This document shows positions 10,340-18,758 of a stretch of 64,000 nucleotides of DNA, one piece after another. Both the position numbers and the translations under genes were made by a program. Where the stretch lies: assembly GCF_010448835.1 (NCBI RefSeq), contig NZ_CP048409.1, positions 3,947,501-4,011,500 of the forward strand. The letters run 5' to 3'. This DNA comes from Draconibacterium halophilum. Lineage in GTDB: Bacteria; Bacteroidota; Bacteroidia; Bacteroidales; Prolixibacteraceae. A model generated the notes under the pieces. That model worked only from the letters and a program-made list of their open reading frames with translations. It was not told the DNA's origin and made no database searches. Every line of letters begins with the position of its first letter. Within the stretch, counting starts at the first letter, position 1.

Positions 10340-11767
10340 TTATTTTTCTGGGATTAAAGCCTTAAGAACTGGTTCATTCCACTTACCTGCCTCTTCATCA
10401 AATACACGGAATATTTCACGAAAACCCCAAATGTGAAAGCTAAAATCATATTTCTCAGCCGTCTCCCTGATAAACCGAATATATCGGGCGCGAGAAGCGG
10501 GATCGGCATATTCTACTACCCCAAATTCTCCCAAATTTATTGGCCTTGAATGTGTTTTGCTCCATTTTGCACAATAAGCCAGGTCGCTTTCAATAGGTTT
10601 CTTTTCTTCTGGATTTCCTTCCCACATTACTCCTTCACTTTCAGCTGCGCTTGCATAAGCTAAGCCTTGATGAGTAAATAAATGAGGTAGGTAATAGTGA
10701 ATTTGCACAATTAAATTCCAATCATCTTCTGGTAAGTCTAATAAGCCAATTGTCCACGATTGACCGAGATTCGGAGTACCAATAATTAATGTCCTATCTG
10801 GATTAGTCCCCCTAATTAATTGAATTGTTTTTGCAATTAATTCATTGTATCGTTGCACACCAACTTCCATATTGGGTTCATTTAATAAGTCAAAATACAC
10901 TTCTGGCGGATAATCTTTATAGTGTTCGGCTATTTGCTCCCATAGAGAATAAAAACGGTCAATATTCTCATCGAAACTTAAGTCATCATCTCCATGGTGC
11001 ATATTAATGTATGGATAATAATGAATATCGATAGATACCGCCAAACCATTCTCCAAACACTGATTTACAATATTATCAACCTTTTCGAAAAAAGCAGATT
11101 CGATAGTGTAAGGTGGGATTTTAGAAGCATGAACAGACCAGGTAACAGGAATACGGACACTGTTAAATCCCGCTTCAGCAATCATTTTAAAATATTCAGG
11201 CTTGATCGGTTGGTCGGGTATGGGGTACAAATGCAGATCCCCCGAATTATTGTCAAGAAGCCCATTTAAATTCAACCCTCTTCCAAGACGTTTGTTGCGT
11301 TCGAAAGCCAATTCCGCTTCTTTTGGAGGAGTTACCTCGTTAGTTTTTTGCTCAATAACTTTTTTATCACGGTTCAATTTCAAATATATGGCATCCGGTC
11401 TCTGAAGATCTTTCTCAATCTTTGCAGGCCGTTGGGTTTGCCCAGGCGCACCGAAGAAACCATAAAATTCCATTTCTTTTGCATCTGAGAAACTAATAAT
11501 TGCAGCACAGACCATTCCACTTGGAAGTGTAAGGTCTATTGCAATCGGTTCAACATCAAAGTTAATTTTATACTGACCTGCAAAAGAAAGTCCGGAAAAA
11601 GCCTCTGCATGTATAGACATTGTTTGGTCGTCATTAAATTTTACAGTTACCGGACTTCCGTCTTTCAATCCATACCACTCTCCAACAATTGATTCATCTG
11701 GATGCGTCACACAACTTAAGTATACAACACTTAAAAGAGCTAATAGTATAAATTTCATTGTTTTCAT
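10340..11767 (-). CDS. GH5 endo-glycanase lipoprotein
   Basis: The 475-residue lipoprotein has a lipobox (VVYLSC) near residue 19, so it is membrane-anchored and likely surface-exposed. A small beta-rich N-terminal domain (residues about 25-135; GEWYGLKDGSPVTVKF) precedes the GH5 barrel, which starts at RLGRGLNLNG. The acid/base Glu is in FDLLNEPN (about 295) and the nucleophile in NLGEFGVV (about 413), with the typical HYY and WGF positions between and after. GH5 members cleave beta-glucan, mannan, xylan or xyloglucan backbones; I cannot assign the subfamily. It is the only clear backbone-cutting enzyme in PUL A, so it probably starts degradation at the surface. Its start lies 11 bases after the preceding GH3 stop. 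Confidence 0.85.
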   Translation of the reverse strand: MKTMKFILLALLSVVYLSCVTHPDESIVGEWYGLKDGSPVTVKFNDDQTMSIHAEAFSGLSFAGQYKINFDVEPIAIDLTLPSGMVCAAIISFSDAKEMEFYGFFGAPGQTQRPAKIEKDLQRPDAIYLKLNRDKKVIEQKTNEVTPPKEAELAFERNKRLGRGLNLNGLLDNNSGDLHLYPIPDQPIKPEYFKMIAEAGFNSVRIPVTWSVHASKIPPYTIESAFFEKVDNIVNQCLENGLAVSIDIHYYPYINMHHGDDDLSFDENIDRFYSLWEQIAEHYKDYPPEVYFDLLNEPNMEVGVQRYNELIAKTIQLIRGTNPDRTLIIGTPNLGQSWTIGLLDLPEDDWNLIVQIHYYLPHLFTHQGLAYASAAESEGVMWEGNPEEKKPIESDLAYCAKWSKTHSRPINLGEFGVVEYADPASRARYIRFIRETAEKYDFSFHIWGFREIFRVFDEEAGKWNEPVLKALIPEK

Positions 11768-11778
11768 ATTTTTAAAGA

Positions 11779-14187
11779 TTAATTGTTTATCACTTTTAAT
11801 TGAACACTATCAAATGTCTGGGAAGAAGGGCCAACCATAATTTCAAAGTCGCCTGGTTCAATAACTTCTTTCATGTTGATGTTATAAAACGAAAGTTTGT
11901 CCGGTGTGACTGTGAAACTTACAGTTTTTGTTTCACCAGCTTTCAATGAGATTCGTTTAAAATCCTTTAGTTCCTTAACTGGCCGGGTTATTGAACTTAC
12001 TTCATCTCTGATGTAAAGCTGAACAATTTCATCTCCTGGCAGTTTCCCAATATTCTTCACATCTATGGAAACTGTCGTTTTTTCATTTGTAGCAATAGCC
12101 GGTTTAGAAATTTGAAGATTACTGTATTCGTATTCTGTGTAGCTGAGCCCGAAACCAAAAGGATATAAGGGCGAAATATCATCCAGATTATAACCTCTTG
12201 CTCGTGCGGTTGGTTTTGCATAATAATAAACCGGTAAATGTCCTGAAGAACGAGGAATAGAAACGGTGAGCTTCCCCGATGGATTATTTTCTCCAAAAAG
12301 TGTTTCAGCCACTGCATAACCGGTTTCCTGCCCGAGATACCAACATTGTACAATCGATGAAACATTCTTTTTTAAATTAACAAACGAGATAGGCGGTCCG
12401 CTAAACACAAAAGCAGCCATCGGTTTATTGAGCGTCTTGAGCGAATCTATCAAATCATTTTGATCACCTAGTAGTTCAAGATCTACTAAATCACCAGGGG
12501 TGAATTTAGATGTAGCTTCTTTTGATATTAAATCGTTACCGCCTACCATCAATACAATCACATCTGCATCTCTGGCGGCAGTAACAGCCTCTTTTATCCT
12601 AATGAGGTTTGAGGAGTGAGAAGCTAATCTGGTTGGCCCCGCGCTTGATTTTCCAGCATTTAATTTACATCCTTCAGCATAAATGAACTCAGCATCTTTA
12701 TATTTTTCCTTTAACGCTTCCAACGGGCTAACCTTTGTTCGTGGAGAATGAGAATATCCACCCAAAATACATTCATTTGCATGAGGGCCAATAATCGCTA
12801 TTTTCTTATACTTATTCTTGTCTAAGGGAAGTAGTTGATCATTGTTTTTTAACAATACCATTGATTGTCTGGCTGCTTTTAGAGATAAGTCGCGGTATTC
12901 TTGTGAACCGATAAGTGCTGTTTTATCCTCTTCGATGTATGGATTCTCAAATATTCCCAGTCTAAATTTAAGGTCAAGTACATGTAGCACTGCCTTATCT
13001 ACTGCATCCATCGTAGTAAGATTTTTGCTTAATACCTCAGAAATATTGGAGTAAGTTGGTTTATCTGACAATTCCATATCAACTCCAGCATTCAAAGCCA
13101 ATGCTGCTGCCTCTGCATAATCAGCGGCAATATGGTGGTAATGATTTAGTTCTTCGGTCGCAGTATAATCAGATACTACAACTCCTTTGAAATCCCATTC
13201 ATCTCTCAAAACATCGGTAAGTAACCATTTATCAGCATGAGACGGGATACCACTTATCTCGTTATAGTTTGGCATTACACCCAATGCATTTGCTTTAGTG
13301 ATCGCAGCACTGAATGGTTTAAAATTCACTTCTCTCAACCACCTTTCGGATACAAATGCTGGACCGGTATTACTCCCCGCTTCTGGTTGCCCATGAGCTC
13401 CTAAATGTTTTAGAGTTGAGGCTAAATTACGATCATCTGCATTCTCGGTATTACCTTGTAAAGCTTTTACAATGGCCACTCCCAACCTTGATACTAAATA
13501 AGGATCTTCTCCCATCGTTTCTTCTGTTCGCCCCCAACGCGGATCAAGAGCCAAGTCAAGTACGGGTCCCAAAATATTATGGGTTCCAATTGCCCTCGCT
13601 TCTTGTGCAACAACGCCATAAACCTCAGTCAACAAGTCTTCATTCCAAGACGATGACATTCCAAGGGTTGATGGAAACATCGTTCCATTCTTAACGACTA
13701 AACCATGAAGCCCTTCCTCCAAAAATAAAACTGGAATACCTAATCGTGTATCGTTGATAAAAAAACGCTGAGTCTCGTTGGCCAGAACTATAATATCTTT
13801 AGGGTTGGGCGTTTTTTCAAGTGGTGTGGACCACAATATAGCACCTTCGCTGATGCGGTGAATTTCTCCTAAACCATCTGGATACATTTCAGAGGCGACA
13901 TCAGGATTAAACTTATTACCTTTATATATCTTTTGTTTTTCTGCATACGGAACTCTAAGTTGAGCAAGTTTTTCCTGAAGCGTCATTTTCGAAAGCAAAT
14001 CAGTTGTACGCTGTTCTTTTGATTTGCGATAGTCTTCATAAATATCAAGTTTCCCATTTCTGTTGAAATCACGGAACCGTAGATTACCAACGGAAATAAA
14101 TTTTTCTGTTGTATCCAGCTGGGCAAATGCCGTTGAAAGAATAGTGACAGAAATAATGATGTAGAATAAAATAGATTTTAGCAGCAT
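11779..14187 (-). CDS. GH3 beta-glycosidase (glucosidase/xylosidase type)
   Basis: This intact 802-residue GH3 has a signal peptide ending near TAFAQ. A short RDFNRNGKLDIYEDY element precedes the barrel, which is common in larger Bacteroidota GH3 proteins. The nucleophile Asp is in GVVVSDYTA near residue 338. The sandwich domain includes GGYSHSPRTKVSPLEALKEKY, followed by the C-terminal FnIII-like domain (PGDEIVQLYIRDEVSSITRPVKELKDF). It should trim oligosaccharides in the periplasm; its insertions differ from those of the other two GH3 proteins, suggesting a different sugar or linkage. It lies just upstream of GH5 and downstream of the GH106 remnant. Confidence 0.88.
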   Translation of the reverse strand: MLLKSILFYIIISVTILSTAFAQLDTTEKFISVGNLRFRDFNRNGKLDIYEDYRKSKEQRTTDLLSKMTLQEKLAQLRVPYAEKQKIYKGNKFNPDVASEMYPDGLGEIHRISEGAILWSTPLEKTPNPKDIIVLANETQRFFINDTRLGIPVLFLEEGLHGLVVKNGTMFPSTLGMSSSWNEDLLTEVYGVVAQEARAIGTHNILGPVLDLALDPRWGRTEETMGEDPYLVSRLGVAIVKALQGNTENADDRNLASTLKHLGAHGQPEAGSNTGPAFVSERWLREVNFKPFSAAITKANALGVMPNYNEISGIPSHADKWLLTDVLRDEWDFKGVVVSDYTATEELNHYHHIAADYAEAAALALNAGVDMELSDKPTYSNISEVLSKNLTTMDAVDKAVLHVLDLKFRLGIFENPYIEEDKTALIGSQEYRDLSLKAARQSMVLLKNNDQLLPLDKNKYKKIAIIGPHANECILGGYSHSPRTKVSPLEALKEKYKDAEFIYAEGCKLNAGKSSAGPTRLASHSSNLIRIKEAVTAARDADVIVLMVGGNDLISKEATSKFTPGDLVDLELLGDQNDLIDSLKTLNKPMAAFVFSGPPISFVNLKKNVSSIVQCWYLGQETGYAVAETLFGENNPSGKLTVSIPRSSGHLPVYYYAKPTARARGYNLDDISPLYPFGFGLSYTEYEYSNLQISKPAIATNEKTTVSIDVKNIGKLPGDEIVQLYIRDEVSSITRPVKELKDFKRISLKAGETKTVSFTVTPDKLSFYNINMKEVIEPGDFEIMVGPSSQTFDSVQLKVINN

Positions 14188-14222
14188 AATATTGTTTTAA
14201 ATAAAATAATTTTTTGACCCAT

Positions 14223-14425
14223 TTACCGTCTGAATAAAACAGGTGCTATTAATCCTCTATTACATGAGTTAATCATCTTTTGCCTTTAAAATGACTGTAT
14301 TTTGCATCTCCATTGTTTGCTTTCCCTATAGAAGCGTTTAATTGTCCGGGTGGAATATAAATTGCAATTTCGTTGGTCATTTTCTTAGGAAAAGAAGTAA
14401 CGTCAAGTAAATAGGTTACGAATAC
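14223..14425 (-). pseudogene. remnant: C-terminus of a second GH106-like gene
   Basis: Directly after the GH43 stop, in the same frame, the minus strand reads YLLDVTSFPKK and then LNASIGKANNGDAKYSHFKG. This aligns with the end of the intact GH106 protein (YVFDVSNYLKK, and LNGFIGNANSGDKKYRQFMG). A further one-base slip after that leads to CNRGLIAPVLFRR and a stop at 14223-14225, matching EGLIGPVSVYK. About 65 codons remain and no N-terminal part is visible. The likely history is a deletion that removed the rest of the gene and joined its tail to the 3' side of GH43. It is not expected to be translated. Confidence 0.8.
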
Positions 14426-16168
14426 TTAATATTTTATACCCACGATTTTTTTCCCTTTTGTAATGCCATTTTCATTGAAAGCATCAATGGTAAAATAATA
14501 AGCTTGCTGACTATTCAGACTGTGAATAGTAACAGAATCTGTATTTAACACTTGATAGTTTAAATACAATTTATCTGGCTGTATTCCATAGCGAATATTA
14601 TAACCAATCGCATCCTTCTTTTTCTTCCATGAAAGTGTTACGTTTCGACCATCAGTGATGTCCCTAATTACACTGAAGGATGAAACTACTTGGGGAAGTT
14701 TTCCACTTCCTATGCCAAATACTCGGAGATCAGATATCGAAAAATTGCCGCCGGGGACATGTTCGTTGGTTAACTTTATGTAACGTGCAGAAACTGGGGT
14801 ATCAAATTCAATGTAATCGTGAGGAACATCTGTTCTGTTTGTCCGCTTATCCGTTAAGGTGTTCCAAGTCTTTTTATCGACTGAGTATTCTAACATATAA
14901 GCATAGTAAACACTATCATGCCGACCTTTAATTTTTGAGTCGACATCAGCAAAGTTGATTTGTATGGCACCAATTTTATGCTGATGTTCCAAATCAACCG
15001 TTATCCATTCCCCCTTGGCTCCTGTTTCTGCGCTCCACCAGGTACGCACATTTTCGTCTGTTGCCTTTTCTTTCCCATAATCTTTGAAGGTGGAAGAGAC
15101 TTCTACCGGCTTGTTAAATGAAAACAACATCCAGGAGGGTTGATAGTCTTCAGGACCTTGGATAGGGCGTTGTGGAATGATGTGCGGGAAATCACCAAAT
15201 GCCGTATAGGTGTAAAAGGTTCCCTCATTGTCAAAAAAAGCAGGGAATAATCCCAAGCGTCTTTCAAATGGACGATTTATTGAGATACTCATGGTAGCTA
15301 TATGCCAAAAATTTCCATACTTATCTTGAAAAGTGCTGCCGTGGCCTGCACCTGCAATAAAACCTTCCGGTTTATAGGAAAATGGGTTCAAATCCGCAAC
15401 TTTATAGGGACCCAACGGGGAATCGGCTATATATAAACCATCAGAGTAACTTCTATATTCAGTGCCCGGTGCTGCATACTGCAGGTAATATTTACCTTTA
15501 TACTTGTTCATCCAGGGGCCTTCCATCCATGGTCGCTCAGTTGAAGTATTATAATCTCCATTACGCTCCCATCCATGCACATCCATATTACTATTAAAGC
15601 AGTCAACTGTTTTGCCAATAGGGTTGAGGGTTTGCACATCTAACTCCACGGCATAAATTGGCTCTTTATTCGAGCATCCATAAAATAAATATAACCGTCC
15701 GTCATCATCAAGGAATAAATCAGGATCTGTCATTTTAATAGGAAAATCGGGATTTGCGACAGTCCATTTGCCTAAATCGGGATTAGCTGTTTTATAAATA
15801 CATCTTTTCTGGCTTATTGCTGTAGATGCTAGGAAATAGAGCGTATCTTTTATGACAACTGCTGTAGGTGCGTAATCTTCCCACGGCAGGTCGGTTGACG
15901 TAATGAATGACCAATTAGTAAGGTCAACGGATGACCAATAGCCTCCAGATTTCGAGGCAAATAAATAGTATTTGTTCTTGAAAAGAACTATAGTTGGATC
16001 CGCTCCTTCACGGGCTGGACGTCCAAACAAAGCAAAGCGATAATTTAGATTTAGTGGATTACAAATCGCAGTTTGTTTTCGAGAACTAAATTGTTGAGCA
16101 TGCCCCTCTAGAAAAAAGCAATGCAAAACAATAATTATGAGATAAAGTGAAATACTAGTCTTCTTCAT
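14426..16168 (-). CDS. GH43 glycosidase with discoidin and FnIII domains
   Basis: The 580-residue protein has an N-terminal signal peptide (to about GHAQ). A five-bladed GH43 propeller follows, with three expected acidic residues: Asp in GADPT (about 57), Asp in MTDPDL (about 149) and the acid Glu in WMEGPW (about 216). Residues about 353-483 resemble an F5/8 type C (CBM32-like) domain (KATDENVRTWWSA..ARYIKLTNEHV), and about 490-580 an FnIII domain. GH43 enzymes invert and mostly act on alpha-L-arabinofuranosides or beta-xylosides. In PUL A it would remove arabinose or xylose. It lies 109 bases after GH2; its stop is followed in frame by the GH106 remnant. Confidence 0.85.
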   Translation of the reverse strand: MKKTSISLYLIIIVLHCFFLEGHAQQFSSRKQTAICNPLNLNYRFALFGRPAREGADPTIVLFKNKYYLFASKSGGYWSSVDLTNWSFITSTDLPWEDYAPTAVVIKDTLYFLASTAISQKRCIYKTANPDLGKWTVANPDFPIKMTDPDLFLDDDGRLYLFYGCSNKEPIYAVELDVQTLNPIGKTVDCFNSNMDVHGWERNGDYNTSTERPWMEGPWMNKYKGKYYLQYAAPGTEYRSYSDGLYIADSPLGPYKVADLNPFSYKPEGFIAGAGHGSTFQDKYGNFWHIATMSISINRPFERRLGLFPAFFDNEGTFYTYTAFGDFPHIIPQRPIQGPEDYQPSWMLFSFNKPVEVSSTFKDYGKEKATDENVRTWWSAETGAKGEWITVDLEHQHKIGAIQINFADVDSKIKGRHDSVYYAYMLEYSVDKKTWNTLTDKRTNRTDVPHDYIEFDTPVSARYIKLTNEHVPGGNFSISDLRVFGIGSGKLPQVVSSFSVIRDITDGRNVTLSWKKKKDAIGYNIRYGIQPDKLYLNYQVLNTDSVTIHSLNSQQAYYFTIDAFNENGITKGKKIVGIKY

Positions 16169-16277
16169 ATGAATTTACATTTAAATGATTAAATATTTTT
16201 CTAATCGGATATATCATGGGGTTGTCTCCTCACATACGAACAAATGAGATCCGATAGATTATTATATAGTCACAAGT

Positions 16278-18725
16278 TCAATGACACTTAATTAGTATTT
16301 GTGCCATTATTAATCCTTCTGAGGTGGCCGTTAACTTTATGACACCTGCATTTCCTTTTGGCCGAACAATAGCCAAACACCTACCATTAAAAGTTTTTCT
16401 TTCCATTGTGTGAAAACTTGCCATATCTGTAGGATCAGCATTTCCCACTGCGGCTATTTCTCCAACTCCTTCAATTGAAAACTGAACTGGAATTTCAAAA
16501 TTGGGAACCAATTGATTATTTTCATCTACAATTTCTACGGTGATGTAAGACAAATCATTTCTATCAGCATTTATGTTGGTGCGGTCAGCGATTAATCTTA
16601 AACCATGAGGAATTCCAGCTGTTTTGAGTTCAATAACAGCGGTTTCTTTTCCATTTTCAACATTGACCGCTTTTAGAGTACCGGGTTGATAAGGCACGTC
16701 AAATACCGCAGTAATACTGGTATCTGCAATTGCTTGCTCACCAATTGTTCTCCCATTTAACAGAAGACGCACCATGGGAGCACGAGAAAAGACCCTCACT
16801 TGTAAGGACTTTCCTTCAGAACCAGACCAGGTCCAACTCTGCCATTCTTGCGGCCACCCCCACCGGCTAATATTTTCTACCATTCCATCAGGAATGGGTT
16901 CGTGCACTGCCATGGCAATCGGACGATTACGCCATACTACATCCCGATAATAGGACTGTGGCTTTTTTTGTCCAATCAAATCAATATCACCGCACCATGC
17001 GTTGTACCATGGCCAACCCATAGTAGGCCTATTTCTCTCCTTTTTATCGTAATAGGCTCGCCCTACAGAAGCCTCCCCCAGGTAATCCATTGCGGTCCAT
17101 ACAAAATCACCGATTACATACGGGTGATTTTCTGCCATATTCCAGTTCTCCAAAGCTTCATTAGGCAAAGTCTCAGTCCCTAAAATAATTCGATCTGGAA
17201 ACTGTTGATGGTCTTGTTCATATAATTGCCATAAATAATTATAACCAGCAACGTCCAATAATTCAAATGCTGGTTCGGTCTCACTCCACTTTTTATCTTT
17301 ATTAGCCGGTTCCCAATATTCACATAAAGCAGCAGTAACAGGTCGTGTAGGGTCTAAACGACGTACTTCCTTTGCCAACTGTTTTGTTATTCGTAAACCA
17401 GAAGTATCAACTCTTTCTCTTATTTCATTCCCAATACTCCACATAATAACTGAAGGATGATTTCTATCCCTTAGAACCATTGCTTGCAAATCACGCTGCC
17501 ACCTGTCTCTGAAATTTAGATGATAATCATCTGGAATCTTTGGCTCTTCCCACATGTCGAATGCTTCGTCAATAACCAACATGCCTATACGGTCACAGGC
17601 ATTAAGCAAATGAGATGATGGAGGATTATGACTTGACCGAATAGCATTAAATCCGTTGGCCTTCAACAATTCAATTTTCCGTTCTTCAGCTCGGTCGATA
17701 GCGGCGGCTCCTAACAAGCCGTTATCGTGATGAATGCAGCCCCCCCTTAATAAAATATTATTACCATTTATCCTCAATCCATTTTTAGCATCAACTTGAA
17801 TTGTTCGTATTCCAAATTGTGTATTTATCTTATCGAGTACAGTATCCCCTTTCTTTATTTCAGTGACTGCATTGTAAAGGTGAGGTGTCTCAACTGACCA
17901 CAATAAGGGGGTCGTGACTTTAATATTCTGCTCAACAATCTTGGCTTCATTTATATCCAATGCTAATTCTTGTTTCGATTCACCAACTACCTGTCCTTTT
18001 GACGAAAGGATTGTTGTTACCAGAATCATATTAGTTAGCAATGGTTGTTTGGATTCGACAGTGGTTTGGATGTTTACAGTTGCCTTCTTGTCCGAAACCT
18101 CTGAAGTAGTTATGTAAATCCCCCAAGGAACCACATGGATGTTTTCAGTAATGGTTAACCAAACATGCCGATAAATCCCAGAACCGCTATACCAGCGAGA
18201 ATTTCGACCTTCATTTTTCACCCGAACCGCCAAAACATTTTCTTGTCCAACTGGGTTTAAATAAGGTGTCAAATCATAATGAAAAGGGGTGTACCCGTGA
18301 GGGTGATTACCCAAATGATAACCATTTAACCAAACATCGGAATTCATATACACCCCATCAAAATTGATGGTAACCTGTTTATTATTCAGTCCATCTCCTG
18401 TTTTAAACGTCTTTCTGTACCAACCAGTGCCCCCCATGGTAAAACCTGTTTGGGTAAAACCAAGACTCCTTTTATTAAATGGACCAATAATATGCTCGTC
18501 GTTTTGATTAGGTAAATCATTAATACTCCAGTCATGTGGCAACTCGATTTCTTGCCACTTACTATCATCATATACAGGCTGCTGAGCATTTCCAACGCTA
18601 TCTTTTGCAAACAACCATCCTTGATCAAAAGGTTGGCTGCGATCCGCAAAATATTCCTGTTTCTCAGTTTGGAATTGACAACTCGTCAACATGGCTAAAA
18701 CGAAAATAATTAATCTTGTTTTCAT
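16278..18725 (-). CDS. GH2 glycosidase lipoprotein with DUF4982-type C-terminus
   Basis: The 815-residue lipoprotein (lipobox AMLTSC) has a GH2 sugar-binding domain, Ig-like domain and TIM barrel. The acid/base Glu is in WSIGNEIRE near residue 432 and the nucleophile in ILGTETLP near 516. A DUF4982-like and an Ig-like domain fill the C-terminus (from about 610; VRLLLNGRTIGE..). This architecture is typical of Bacteroidota beta-galactosidases and related beta-glycosidases and differs from the LacZ-like GH2 at the end of the operon, so the two probably serve different linkages. It follows the GH3 gene by 33 bases. Confidence 0.85.
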   Translation of the reverse strand: MKTRLIIFVLAMLTSCQFQTEKQEYFADRSQPFDQGWLFAKDSVGNAQQPVYDDSKWQEIELPHDWSINDLPNQNDEHIIGPFNKRSLGFTQTGFTMGGTGWYRKTFKTGDGLNNKQVTINFDGVYMNSDVWLNGYHLGNHPHGYTPFHYDLTPYLNPVGQENVLAVRVKNEGRNSRWYSGSGIYRHVWLTITENIHVVPWGIYITTSEVSDKKATVNIQTTVESKQPLLTNMILVTTILSSKGQVVGESKQELALDINEAKIVEQNIKVTTPLLWSVETPHLYNAVTEIKKGDTVLDKINTQFGIRTIQVDAKNGLRINGNNILLRGGCIHHDNGLLGAAAIDRAEERKIELLKANGFNAIRSSHNPPSSHLLNACDRIGMLVIDEAFDMWEEPKIPDDYHLNFRDRWQRDLQAMVLRDRNHPSVIMWSIGNEIRERVDTSGLRITKQLAKEVRRLDPTRPVTAALCEYWEPANKDKKWSETEPAFELLDVAGYNYLWQLYEQDHQQFPDRIILGTETLPNEALENWNMAENHPYVIGDFVWTAMDYLGEASVGRAYYDKKERNRPTMGWPWYNAWCGDIDLIGQKKPQSYYRDVVWRNRPIAMAVHEPIPDGMVENISRWGWPQEWQSWTWSGSEGKSLQVRVFSRAPMVRLLLNGRTIGEQAIADTSITAVFDVPYQPGTLKAVNVENGKETAVIELKTAGIPHGLRLIADRTNINADRNDLSYITVEIVDENNQLVPNFEIPVQFSIEGVGEIAAVGNADPTDMASFHTMERKTFNGRCLAIVRPKGNAGVIKLTATSEGLIMAQILIKCH

Positions 18726-18758
18726 GGCTTATATTTTATGGTTTCGAGTTAGTTTGAA

